39,888 nucleotides of DNA from Bacteroidia bacterium (GTDB lineage: Bacteria; Bacteroidota; Bacteroidia; Bacteroidales; VadinHA17): assembly GCA_026391595.1 (NCBI GenBank), contig JAPLDY010000049.1, positions 1-39,888 on the forward strand, in the 5' to 3' direction. This document shows, piece after piece, positions 9,435 to 16,628 of this stretch; position 1 is the stretch's first letter, and the number at the start of each line of letters is the position of its first letter. The position numbers were made by a program, and so were the translations under genes. Below the pieces are notes generated by a model. That model was not told the DNA's origin and did no database searches. It was given only the letters and a program-made list of their open reading frames with translations.

Positions 9435-10796
9435 ATGACTATGGAAATATCAAAATATATAACAGGATTGCTAATACTGATCGTTGTAACTTTCTCCTGT
9501 ATCGACAATAATGAAGATGATCCGCCGGTGGTATCGTTCAGGCCTGATACAATTATTACTGTCAGGATGGTTAAGGACCTTTATGCCGGGCAGCTGGCAA
9601 TATCGGATTATACCCTCCGCCTGCCGGTTGAGATTACCCATGGCTGGGCAATAAGGGGCATAATTACAGCCAGTGACAAGAAGGACGGAAATCTCTATAA
9701 GGAAGCTTTTGTCCAGGATGCCACAGGCGGGATAAGGCTGATATTCGATTCTACCAGCGGCCTCTATATTGGTGATTCGGTAATTGTGAACCTGAAAGGT
9801 CTTTATATAGGCGACTATGGCAATTTCTGGCAGGTGGGAGGTGTTCCTTATAATGATGCCGGTAGTATCAGAGTCTCGGGAATGAATATGGATAAACAGA
9901 TTCTAAAGACATCTGTCAATAATTCCACACGTCCTGATACGGTCACTATTGCCCAGGCAAAGAGCGCCTCATACCTCGGAAAACTGGTAACACTAAAGAA
10001 TGTCCAGTTTACGGATGATGCTGTCAATAAAACTTATGCTGATATTGTATCGGATCCTCCTGTTACTGTAAACAGGGATCTTATGGATTGCAATAAGAAC
10101 AAGATAATTGTCCGCACTTCGGGTTATTCTGCATTCGCAGGTGATACTATTACCGACAAAAATGGGACAATGACAGGCATTATTACCATCTTCAGCTCTG
10201 ACTATCAATTCATTATCAGGGATTTTAATGAAGTGAAGCTGACAAAAGACAGATGCATGCCAGGAGTGCCTGATCTTGGTACACCTGTTGAGACAATAAG
10301 CCAGAATTTCAGTTCATTCTCAAATAATGCGGAAATACTGGTCAGCGGATGGCAGAACATTGCACAGTATGGCGACAGAACCTGGCAGGCAAAATATTTT
10401 TCCGGGAACACCTACGCCCAATCCACAGGTTATAATTCAAACCTCTCCTCGATGGTGTCATGGCTGATTACGCGTCCTGTGACAATTTCAACGCAGAAAG
10501 TACTTTCCTTTCAGACAGCTAAAGCTTACTGGACACATACGGGAACACATCTGCCATTTGAGATCTTTTATTCCACGAACTATACCGGAAAGAATCTTAT
10601 AACAGCATCATGGACCCATATTGACGCTGTTCTTGCCGAGAAGAATGATATTGATAATACATTCATCAATTCCGGAAATATAAATCTTCCCGTGGAATCA
10701 GGTAAGTCGTGTGTTATAGCCTTTAAATATACCGGAAGCAATACTGAAAGTACCAGCTATAGAATTGATAATATATTAATTACAACGGCTAAATAA
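9435..10796 (+). CDS. DUF5689-like OB-fold lipoprotein with choice-of-anchor J domain
   Basis: The 453-residue product has a lipobox TFSC (Cys22) and an acidic stretch right after it (IDNNEDDPP), typical of Bacteroidota surface-exposed lipoproteins. Residues about 40-280 match the DUF5689 pattern: WAIRGIITASDK, then FVQDATGGIRLIF, then GDSVIVNLKG, and a second lobe (GKLVTLKNVQF...GTMTGIITIF..YQFIIRD). This layout resembles OB-fold nucleic-acid-binding domains. Residues about 285-450 form a choice-of-anchor J jelly-roll (NFSSFSN...GWQNI, ending YRIDNILI). The gene sits where a SusD gene would normally be, directly after the receptor, and probably encodes its surface binding partner. Start ATG is 9435 or the in-frame ATG at 9441; both keep the signal. 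DUF5689 has no settled function to my knowledge, so DNA binding is inferred. Confidence 0.85.
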   Translation: MTMEISKYITGLLILIVVTFSCIDNNEDDPPVVSFRPDTIITVRMVKDLYAGQLAISDYTLRLPVEITHGWAIRGIITASDKKDGNLYKEAFVQDATGGIRLIFDSTSGLYIGDSVIVNLKGLYIGDYGNFWQVGGVPYNDAGSIRVSGMNMDKQILKTSVNNSTRPDTVTIAQAKSASYLGKLVTLKNVQFTDDAVNKTYADIVSDPPVTVNRDLMDCNKNKIIVRTSGYSAFAGDTITDKNGTMTGIITIFSSDYQFIIRDFNEVKLTKDRCMPGVPDLGTPVETISQNFSSFSNNAEILVSGWQNIAQYGDRTWQAKYFSGNTYAQSTGYNSNLSSMVSWLITRPVTISTQKVLSFQTAKAYWTHTGTHLPFEIFYSTNYTGKNLITASWTHIDAVLAEKNDIDNTFINSGNINLPVESGKSCVIAFKYTGSNTESTSYRIDNILITTAK

Positions 10797-10812
10797 CGGA
10801 AACGTAAATTCT

Positions 10813-12045
10813 ATGAAAATAAAAGCATACCTAAGTGGGATCATTTTTTCAGCAATAGTGCTGTTTGTTACATGCGAAAGGGAACCTGTGATGCCACCTG
10901 ATCCCGTGATCGATCATATTACCATCGCCGAGCTCAGAGCCATGTACAACAGCGGGATGGTTACGATTGATACTAATGTTTATATCCAGGGGATAATCAC
11001 CCTGACGCCTGAGCTTGGCAACGTGCCTGATTTTATTGCCTATATCCAGGACAGCACTGCCGGAATATGCCTTTCTGTTACCGGAACTAACAGCTTTGCA
11101 ATGAATTCAGAAGTCAAGATCCTGTGCAGAGGTATTGGATTCACACTATATAACGGGCTCCTTCAGTTTGGTGGCATTGATCTGACCCCAACAGTAAAAC
11201 AAGTTGAAGTAATTAACCTGACAGCCGGAATACCTGAACCGGTAAATGTAACAATTAATGAACTCCTTGATGGTAAGCATCAGGCTGAATATGTTTCACT
11301 TAGTGGTGTCCAGTTCATGGCTTCAGGTACATTCTCAGGAACAAAAGTCCTTACTGATTGTGATTCTGAAATTGATGTTTATACCCGATCTGCTGCAACT
11401 TTTTCAGGAACGACAATGCCAACCGGAAACGGAATCCTAAAGGGTGTTGCCTCTGTCTTCAACAGTACGCAGATACTTCTCCGCGATCCTTCTGACCTCA
11501 ACATGGTAGGTGCCTTGTGCGGAATACCTTCAGTTATATATTTATCACAGGACTATACAACACTCGGTAGCGGAATTACAGTAAATGCCCTCCCTGGATG
11601 GCTTGCTTATCTGCAGGCAGGAACTGTCTACTGGAAAGGATATATTTTAAGCAGCAATCATATCGCCAGGACTACGGCATTTGGTTCAGGACAAGCATCA
11701 GTAATAACATGGATGATCGCTCCCCAGATCGACTTATCCACCGCAAAAAAGCCATACATAAGCTTCGAAAGCTGCGATGGTTATGATAATGGGGCAACAC
11801 TTAAATTGTTTGTTTCTACAGATTATACAGGATCAGCTACCCCATGGACCAGTACCTGGACTGAGCTCTCATTTACAAGGCCTCCCGTGACTGCATCAGG
11901 ATACAGTGCTTTTGTCTCATCAGGTAAAGTAGACCTATCTGCTTATATTGGAAGCACAATATATGTCGCATGGGTTTATTCCGGTGGAGTATCAACAAAG
12001 ACAACCACCTGGGAAATGGATAATGTACTTGTTGCCGAAAAATAG
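10813..12045 (+). CDS. Second DUF5689-like OB-fold lipoprotein with choice-of-anchor J domain
   Basis: This is a paralogue of the preceding gene with the same domain order in 410 residues: lipobox FVTC (Cys21), OB-fold-like lobes (VYIQGIITLTPE, FIAYIQDSTAGICLSV, NSEVKILCRGIG; then AEYVSLSGVQF and GNGILKGVASVFNSTQILLRDPSDL), and a C-terminal choice-of-anchor J domain (LSQDYTTLGSG, ending TTWEMDNVLVAEK). Sequence between the paralogues has drifted strongly while the layout is kept, so the duplication is old. The gene lies 16 bases after the first copy and 3 bases before the endonuclease, clearly in one operon. Like its neighbour it is probably exposed on the cell surface and may hold nucleic acid for the receptor or the nuclease. 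The specific role is not established. Confidence 0.84.
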   Translation: MKIKAYLSGIIFSAIVLFVTCEREPVMPPDPVIDHITIAELRAMYNSGMVTIDTNVYIQGIITLTPELGNVPDFIAYIQDSTAGICLSVTGTNSFAMNSEVKILCRGIGFTLYNGLLQFGGIDLTPTVKQVEVINLTAGIPEPVNVTINELLDGKHQAEYVSLSGVQFMASGTFSGTKVLTDCDSEIDVYTRSAATFSGTTMPTGNGILKGVASVFNSTQILLRDPSDLNMVGALCGIPSVIYLSQDYTTLGSGITVNALPGWLAYLQAGTVYWKGYILSSNHIARTTAFGSGQASVITWMIAPQIDLSTAKKPYISFESCDGYDNGATLKLFVSTDYTGSATPWTSTWTELSFTRPPVTASGYSAFVSSGKVDLSAYIGSTIYVAWVYSGGVSTKTTTWEMDNVLVAEK

Positions 12046-12048
12046 TGA

Positions 12049-13125
12049 ATGGCAGCAAGCAGATTAAAATATTACCTTCTGCTCATTATTATCCTGCAGG
12101 TATCACTTATTCTGTCAGGACAACCGGCAGGTTACTATGATTCAGCAGCCGGACTTACAGGAACGGCCCTTCAGCAGGCCCTGCATGACATCATTGATAA
12201 TCATACTTCTGTATCATATGCGGACTTGTGGACAGATTTCCAGACTACAGATAAAAAATCTGATGGAAATGTATGGGATATGTATTCCGATATCCCGTCG
12301 GGAACTCCGGCATACACATTTATCTTCATAACAAATCAGTGTGGGAACTATAACAGTGAAGCAGATTGTTACAACAGGGAACACTCATTTCCAAAGAGTT
12401 GGTTTGGTGGGGATGTTGAACCAATGTATACTGATCTGTTTCATCTTTACCCGACTGACGGTTATGTAAACGGGAAGCGTGATAATTTCCCATTTGGTAT
12501 AACATCTTCACCTGCATGGACATCTACAAATGGAAGTAAATTGGGGCCAAACTCATATTCAGGATACACAGGAACTGTCTTTGAGCCGATCAATGCCTAC
12601 AAAGGCGATTTCGCACGATCTTTTTTTTACATGGCAGTACGGTACTTTGGGGAAGACGCTTCCTGGCCCGGGAGCGAAATGGTTACTGGATCGCAGCCAA
12701 AGAGCTGGGCATTGAAAATGCTTTTGGAATGGGATCTGTCTGACCCGGTAAGTCAGAAGGAGACAGACCGTAACAATGCTGTTTACCTGATCCAGGGAAA
12801 CCGTAATCCTTTCATTGATAACACATCATATGCCAGCCAGATATGGGGTTCGCAGGTTGATGTAAAAGATATTACCCAAGAACAGAGTATGATAAGGATT
12901 TGGCCAAATCCTGCAGGTGAAACAGCAACAATTGAATTATCTGGTCAGCTAAACGATACCTATAATATTAAGATAATAAATGTCTCCGGGAAGACCATTA
13001 TGAACAGATCGGTTTCAGGGAATCCTGTTTCGCTGGATGTCACAACTTTTAAGACCGGTTATTATATAGTAATTGTCTCGGGTAATACCGGGGTTCTTTC
13101 AGTACCACTGGTTATATCGCACTGA
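12049..13125 (+). CDS. Secreted endonuclease I family nuclease with T9SS sorting domain
   Basis: Endonuclease I (EndA-like, His-Me finger) enzymes cut DNA, and some RNA, without sequence preference. The 358-residue product has a signal peptide (to about LILSGQ). The catalytic domain shows CYNREHSFPKSWF, with the metal/active-site His in REHSF, followed by TDLFHLYPTDGYVNGKRDNFPFG and a conserved C-terminal QGNRNPFID. Residues about 283-358 form a T9SS type A sorting domain (IRIWPNPAGETATIEL ... LKTGYY-like TGYYIVIVSGN), so the enzyme is exported across the outer membrane and probably attached to the surface. ATG at 12049 comes 3 bases after the previous stop, so translation is likely coupled. 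It is the best-supported nuclease of the cluster and the main reason for reading the cluster as acting on nucleic acids. Confidence 0.92.
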   Translation: MAASRLKYYLLLIIILQVSLILSGQPAGYYDSAAGLTGTALQQALHDIIDNHTSVSYADLWTDFQTTDKKSDGNVWDMYSDIPSGTPAYTFIFITNQCGNYNSEADCYNREHSFPKSWFGGDVEPMYTDLFHLYPTDGYVNGKRDNFPFGITSSPAWTSTNGSKLGPNSYSGYTGTVFEPINAYKGDFARSFFYMAVRYFGEDASWPGSEMVTGSQPKSWALKMLLEWDLSDPVSQKETDRNNAVYLIQGNRNPFIDNTSYASQIWGSQVDVKDITQEQSMIRIWPNPAGETATIELSGQLNDTYNIKIINVSGKTIMNRSVSGNPVSLDVTTFKTGYYIVIVSGNTGVLSVPLVISH

Positions 13126-13161
13126 TTATAAATAATTATATTTGCAGCCTTGAACAGATCC

Positions 13162-13205
13162 GTCTTCGCTAAAGCTTTGGACTTCGTCCGGCGAAGTCGG
13201 AGGAC
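13162..13205. repeat. Palindromic repeat upstream of tRNA-Ser(CGA)
   Basis: This segment runs from GTCTTCGCTAAAGCTTTGG to CGGCGAAGTCGGAGGAC. The reverse complement of the repeat at 24065-24112, upstream of tRNA-Ser(GCU), follows the same path: a TTCGC-AAAGCTT arm, then CTTCGTCCGGCGAA, then TCGGAGGAC. It also shares its core with the repeat at 270-287. In both tRNA cases the repeat ends 4 bases before a copy of the tRNA 5' sequence GGAGAGATGG. It is a REP-like dispersed family with no protein nearby to explain its spread. Confidence 0.65.
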
Positions 13206-13209
13206 AAAT

Positions 13210-13290
13210 GGAGAGATGGTCCCGCTACGCTAAAGCTTCGCGGGATAGACGCCGTGGTCAATGCGGCTTAGAGTATTAAAGGAGAGATGG
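13210..13290 (+). repeat. Direct duplication of the tRNA 5' end flanking a 61-bp insert
   Basis: GGAGAGATGG occurs at 13210-13219 and again at 13281-13290, where it is the true start of tRNA-Ser(CGA). The segment between contains a palindrome, TCCCGC (13220-13225) facing GCGGGA (13240-13245), around a CTAAAGCTT core like that of the neighbouring repeat family. The first copy does not continue into a foldable tRNA. This looks like a short palindromic insertion with a 10-bp target duplication, or the stub of a former second tRNA gene. Confidence 0.5.
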
Positions 13291-13369
13291 CAGAGCGGTC
13301 GAATGCGGCGGTCTCGAAAACCGTTGTTCGCCTTCCGGCGAACCGGGGGTTCGAATCCCCCTCTCTCCG
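13281..13369 (+). tRNA. tRNA-Ser(CGA)
   Basis: The 89-base class II tRNA folds fully. The acceptor stem is GGAGAGA (13281-13287) with TCTCTCC (13362-13368) and discriminator G at 13369. The anticodon stem GCGGT/ACCGT encloses CTCGAAA, giving anticodon CGA for serine UCG codons. A long variable arm (GTTCGCC-ttc-CGGCGAAC type) and a T arm GGGGG-TTCGAAT-CCCCC complete it. The 3' CCA is not encoded. The mature 3' end coincides with the first base of the nested-palindrome element that follows. Confidence 0.96.
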
Positions 13370-13497
13370 CAACGCCAAAATAAATCCCGACGATACCGTC
13401 GGGATTGTTTGTTTTATCGAAGCCCCGTTAAAAGCTTGCTTTTAAAAGGGGCTGAGGGAAAATAAACAAAACCCGTCAGGGTTTATTTTGGCGTTGC
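13369..13497 (+). repeat. Nested-palindrome element A on the 3' end of tRNA-Ser(CGA)
   Basis: The outer arms are perfect 16-bp inverted repeats (13369-13384 GCAACGCCAAAATAAA and 13482-13497). Inside, in order, come a perfect 9-bp hairpin (13384-13392/13397-13405), an arm TTGTTTGTTTT paired with AAAATAAACAA further on (one mismatch), a central hairpin AGCCCC-TTAAAAGC/GCTTTTAA-GGGGCT, and a small hairpin AACCC-gtca-GGGTT (13470-13483). Element B at 23849-23974 has the same plan. The first arm begins at the tRNA discriminator base. It could be a terminator, a structured RNA processed off the tRNA precursor, or a small non-autonomous mobile element aimed at tRNA ends. Confidence 0.8.
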
Positions 13498-13511
13498 AGG
13501 AGCCACCATCA

Positions 13512-13545
13512 GGGATCATGACCGAACGCAGTGAGGTCATAATCC
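13512..13545 (+). repeat. 34-base hairpin repeat, copy 1
   Basis: The stem GGATCATGACC faces GGTCATAATCC (one mismatch) around the loop GAACGCAGTGA. A second copy lies on the reverse strand at 23645-23678, identical at 32 of 34 positions and with a perfect 11-bp stem. Both copies lie beyond a nested-palindrome element beside a tRNA-Ser gene, so they travel with that structure. Between 13546 and 13635 there are only further short hairpins, such as CCCCGG-ttgca-CCGGGG (13596-13612), and no gene. Confidence 0.7.
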
Positions 13546-13635
13546 TCATTATATTACGCCCCTTCAGGGCTTAAGATCATATAGTTACACCTTACCCCCG
13601 GTTGCACCGGGGAATTCTGAGCGTTTGAAGTGACT

Positions 13636-13663
13636 GAGGGCTCCGGAAGGGGCCTCCTTTTTT
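13636..13663 (+). terminator. Possible intrinsic terminator downstream of the tRNA region
   Basis: GAGGGCTCC-ggaa-GGGGCCTC (13636-13656), an imperfect stem with a tetraloop, is followed by a run of six T. It would end transcription coming from the endonuclease operon or the tRNA before the permease gene at 13744. The stem contains mismatches, so the call is moderate. Confidence 0.45.
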
Positions 13664-13743
13664 AAACATTCTCTCAGACCGGCTAGGTAGTTAAGAATAG
13701 CATGCTATCTTCGCATATTAACAGTAACAAATAATCCAAATCT

Positions 13744-14997
13744 ATGGGACTTAAAGGCCGGCTTATCATAATGAACTTCCTTCAGTTCTTCATCTGGGGA
13801 TCATGGCTGCTCACAATTGGAGCATATTGGTTTCAGAACAAAAATTGGTCGGGGACAGATTTTGGAGCCATCTTTTCAACAATGGGTCTGGCTTCGCTAT
13901 TCATGCCTGCCATTGCCGGTATCATTGCAGACAGGTGGGTCAACACCGAGAAGCTATATGGCATCTTTCACATTGCAGGAGCCATCCTCCTCTCACTGAT
14001 TCCGTCCATCAATAATCCTGACATATTCTTCTGGGTGCTGTTGCTAACGATGATGTTCTATATGCCCACACTGGCCCTGGCAATCACTGTGGCGTACAGT
14101 TCTATGAAGAACAGCGGAATGGACATCATAAAGGATTACCCGCCGGTAAGGGTTTGGGGAACAATAGGTTTCATCGTGGCTCTATGGGTTGTGAGCCTTC
14201 TGGGGTTTGAAACCTCACCCATGCAGTTCTATGTTGCAGCTGCTTCCTCTCTGCTACTTGGATTATATGCCTTTACCCTCCCAAAGTGTCCGCCACTGGG
14301 CAGGGGACACAAGAAGAATCTGGCAGAGGAGCTTGGGCTCAATGCGTTCAGACTCTTCAAAAACACTAAGATGGCTCTATTCTTTATCTTCGCCATGCTG
14401 CTGGGAGGCGCTCTGCAGCTGACCAACGCCTACGGCGACACCTTCCTGCACGATTTCGCCGACATACCTAGATTCAAAGACCTTGTCGCTGTCAGGTACC
14501 CCGCAATAGTAATGTCAGTCTCACAGATCTCCGAAACCCTCTTTATTCTTACCATTCCCTTTTTCCTGAAAAAGTTCGGAATAAAGAAGGTGATGCTGAT
14601 GAGCATGGTGGCATGGATTCTACGTTTCGGTTTATTCGGGTTCGGGAATCCGGCTGAAGGGCTTTGGATGATCATCCTCTCATGCATCATTTATGGTATG
14701 GCTTTTGATTTTTTCAACATTTCCGGTTCTCTCTTCGTGGAGACCCAGTGCACTCCTGACATACGTGCCAGCGCACAGGGTCTGTTCATGATGATGACTA
14801 ACGGCTTCGGTGCTTTCCTGGGCAGCAGGATAAGCGGGATCATGATTGACAAATACTTTACCCTGGAAAACGGGACATTCTACTGGAAGGGGATCTGGTT
14901 CGCCTTTGCAGGTTATGCCCTGGTAGTGGCAATCCTTTTCATCCTTTTCTTCAGGCATAAGCACGTGCCAGAGGAGAGGGTAAATATTAGTCACTGA
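13744..14997 (+). CDS. NupG-like nucleoside:H+ symporter, major facilitator superfamily
   Basis: The 417-residue polytopic protein has about 12 hydrophobic segments. The N-terminus (KGRLIIMNFLQFFIWGSWLLTIGAYWF) and the segment IFSTMGLASLFMPAIAGIIADRW closely follow the nucleoside:H+ symporter group (NupG/XapB-like; Nuc_H_symport family), as do VRVWGTIGFIVALWV and the C-terminal GAFLGSRISGIMIDKYF. It should import nucleosides across the inner membrane. That fits as the last step of the nuclease cluster that ends 620 bases upstream, although the tRNA and a possible terminator separate them, so it is probably transcribed on its own. A TATCTTCG -7-like box at about 13706 could serve it. Some Bacteroidota proteins of this type are annotated only as MFS transporters, so the substrate is not proven. 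Confidence 0.85.
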   Translation: MGLKGRLIIMNFLQFFIWGSWLLTIGAYWFQNKNWSGTDFGAIFSTMGLASLFMPAIAGIIADRWVNTEKLYGIFHIAGAILLSLIPSINNPDIFFWVLLLTMMFYMPTLALAITVAYSSMKNSGMDIIKDYPPVRVWGTIGFIVALWVVSLLGFETSPMQFYVAAASSLLLGLYAFTLPKCPPLGRGHKKNLAEELGLNAFRLFKNTKMALFFIFAMLLGGALQLTNAYGDTFLHDFADIPRFKDLVAVRYPAIVMSVSQISETLFILTIPFFLKKFGIKKVMLMSMVAWILRFGLFGFGNPAEGLWMIILSCIIYGMAFDFFNISGSLFVETQCTPDIRASAQGLFMMMTNGFGAFLGSRISGIMIDKYFTLENGTFYWKGIWFAFAGYALVVAILFILFFRHKHVPEERVNISH

Positions 14998-15052
14998 CGG
15001 GGCGACTTGCCACGGAAGATATTTCTTTCAGGTGTGGCAGAAAAGATTTTTC

Positions 15053-15853
15053 TTATCTGTAAACAGCAATTTGTCCGTGCCCGGGAAGTGCCCTGTAAAT
15101 GATCTTTGCATCGGACCGCGGGAGTCTGACTTTAATATAAGGATGGTACTCAGGCACTTTGAAAGTGAAAACACTTTTTAAGGTGCTCCATGCACTCCGA
15201 AGTCTATAACGCAGGTCAAATAAAAAAAGATGAGAACGATCTCCGCGATTAAGTTTTTCTTCCTGATAGACATGCATGACTGTACCGTTATTCATCTCCA
15301 GAATATAGTTAACAGGTTCATAATCTGCAGTATCCGGTATTATATCAGGTTTGAATTCCGATGTATCCTTAGGCGCCATTTTGATCATCAGTGGTTCCTT
15401 TGGGATAGAAGCAATGTTCCTTTCAATCGTAAAAGGTTTCGAAAGCATTGATGAGATGACATAATCGTTCCTGTCAAGGAACATCTTGCTTAATGAGATC
15501 CTCGTCAGCTTCGTCCTTGCAACAGCAACACCGCTTATTTCAAGAACCATTGAAGAGTCAACGAGGTTAATGGAAAGGTAGATTGAATCAGTTTCGGCTA
15601 TTGAAGTCCTTGCCTGAAGGAATGCCTTCTCCCTGAATAAGGCAAGGTACGTCGAATCGGTCTGAATAGTATCATTAATAGAATTTTTAACAACCTGCTT
15701 ATATCCGTATTCATCCTTTAAACCATTATACTTCTTTGCAGGAGCTATCATTGCCATTACAGCATAATAGATGAGTAATACGCCGATGATAATGATCAAT
15801 GTGATCAATCCATATTTTCTGACCTGCTGCTTATTTGTTGTTTCTGTTTCCAT
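15053..15853 (-). CDS. Single-pass membrane protein of unknown function, linked to L,D-transpeptidases
   Basis: I do not recognise the family. The 266 residues start with a short charged cytoplasmic tail (METETTNKQQVRKYG), then one membrane helix (LITLIIIIGVLLIYYAVMAMI). About 230 predicted periplasmic residues follow, with mixed alpha/beta composition and no Cys or obvious catalytic motif. It is the last gene of a three-gene operon, 16 bases after an L,D-transpeptidase gene, and its topology is the same as that of its two neighbours. It may be a partner or regulator of those enzymes. No terminator of note follows; a weak TGCCAC/GTGGCA inverted repeat (15008-15039) lies in the convergent gap with the permease gene. 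Confidence 0.75.
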   Translation of the reverse strand: METETTNKQQVRKYGLITLIIIIGVLLIYYAVMAMIAPAKKYNGLKDEYGYKQVVKNSINDTIQTDSTYLALFREKAFLQARTSIAETDSIYLSINLVDSSMVLEISGVAVARTKLTRISLSKMFLDRNDYVISSMLSKPFTIERNIASIPKEPLMIKMAPKDTSEFKPDIIPDTADYEPVNYILEMNNGTVMHVYQEEKLNRGDRSHLFLFDLRYRLRSAWSTLKSVFTFKVPEYHPYIKVRLPRSDAKIIYRALPGHGQIAVYR

Positions 15854-15869
15854 TTATTATAAAGCTATT

Positions 15870-16619
15870 TCAGAAAATATATACTTTGGAACCGATGCTG
15901 AGTGTATTGAAAATTGCCTTAAGATCCTCATCATTAAGACGAACGCATCCGTGAGTGACAGGCATACCAAGGAATCTTTTATAGATAGTCCCGTGAATCA
16001 GGTAGCCATCTCCCAGGGCAAGGGCATAATCGCCGAGAACGCCGTATTCATACCTTGACGGATCATCCTGCCGCTCAGGGACTGGCATACCTTCCTCAAC
16101 AAAAGCCCAGTCAGGCCTTCTCCATGCAGGATTTGTCTGCTTACCCTGAATCGTGAACTTACCTTTGGGTGTCTTGAATATCCAGCTTCTTCCCTCTTCT
16201 GTCTTGAGCATCTTAAAGCTTCCGGTACTACAATGACCTTCCCTGATGAGTTTCTTGTTCCTATAAAGATAAAAGAGGTTATCTGTTGTATTTATCACAA
16301 TATAAGACTGACCTGAAGTATAGCTGCTGTATTTTCTTGAGAGACGCTGTATATCCCTGTTAAGCTGGGTAATCTGCTTTTTATATGAAGGATCTTTTTT
16401 AAGGGTCAGGAAATTTGTGACAAGAGTCTTGTTTCCTTTGGGGATCTCCATAAGGGCAGGAACCAGGTAAACGGGAAATACAAACAGGAATAAAAGTGCC
16501 AGCAGAACGATAAAGACTTTGAGAGCGATAAAAAAGGTTTTAGCAGGCTTCTGATCCTCGATGACTTTCTGATCAGGTGAAGGCTGTAATACTTCACCTT
16601 TCAATATTTCGTCTTCCAT
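15870..16619 (-). CDS. L,D-transpeptidase (YkuD domain), membrane-anchored
   Basis: YkuD enzymes form 3-3 peptidoglycan cross-links, attach proteins to peptidoglycan, or exchange stem-peptide residues, using a catalytic Cys. The 249-residue protein has an N-terminal membrane helix (about 30-55, VFIVLLALLFLFVFPVYLV) and a short linker with coiled-coil character (QLNRDIQRLSRKYSSY). The catalytic domain begins at YIVINTTDNLFYLYRNKKLI. The active-site signature is complete: HGT ... FLGMPVTHGCVRLND, with the nucleophilic Cys in HGCVRL. It acts in the periplasm. It sits 9 bases after the next L,D-transpeptidase gene and 16 before the unknown membrane protein, so it is the middle gene of the operon. 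Confidence 0.92.
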   Translation of the reverse strand: MEDEILKGEVLQPSPDQKVIEDQKPAKTFFIALKVFIVLLALLFLFVFPVYLVPALMEIPKGNKTLVTNFLTLKKDPSYKKQITQLNRDIQRLSRKYSSYTSGQSYIVINTTDNLFYLYRNKKLIREGHCSTGSFKMLKTEEGRSWIFKTPKGKFTIQGKQTNPAWRRPDWAFVEEGMPVPERQDDPSRYEYGVLGDYALALGDGYLIHGTIYKRFLGMPVTHGCVRLNDEDLKAIFNTLSIGSKVYIF

Positions 16620-16628
16620 CTGGGTAAA

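Noticed and set aside
13210-13280. Second tRNA gene just before tRNA-Ser(CGA)
   Set aside because: Only the first ten bases match a tRNA. No anticodon arm or T arm follows and the acceptor stem has no partner.
15008-15039. Terminator between the permease and the unknown membrane protein genes
   Set aside because: The stem is only 6 bp with a 20-base loop and no T run in the right place.
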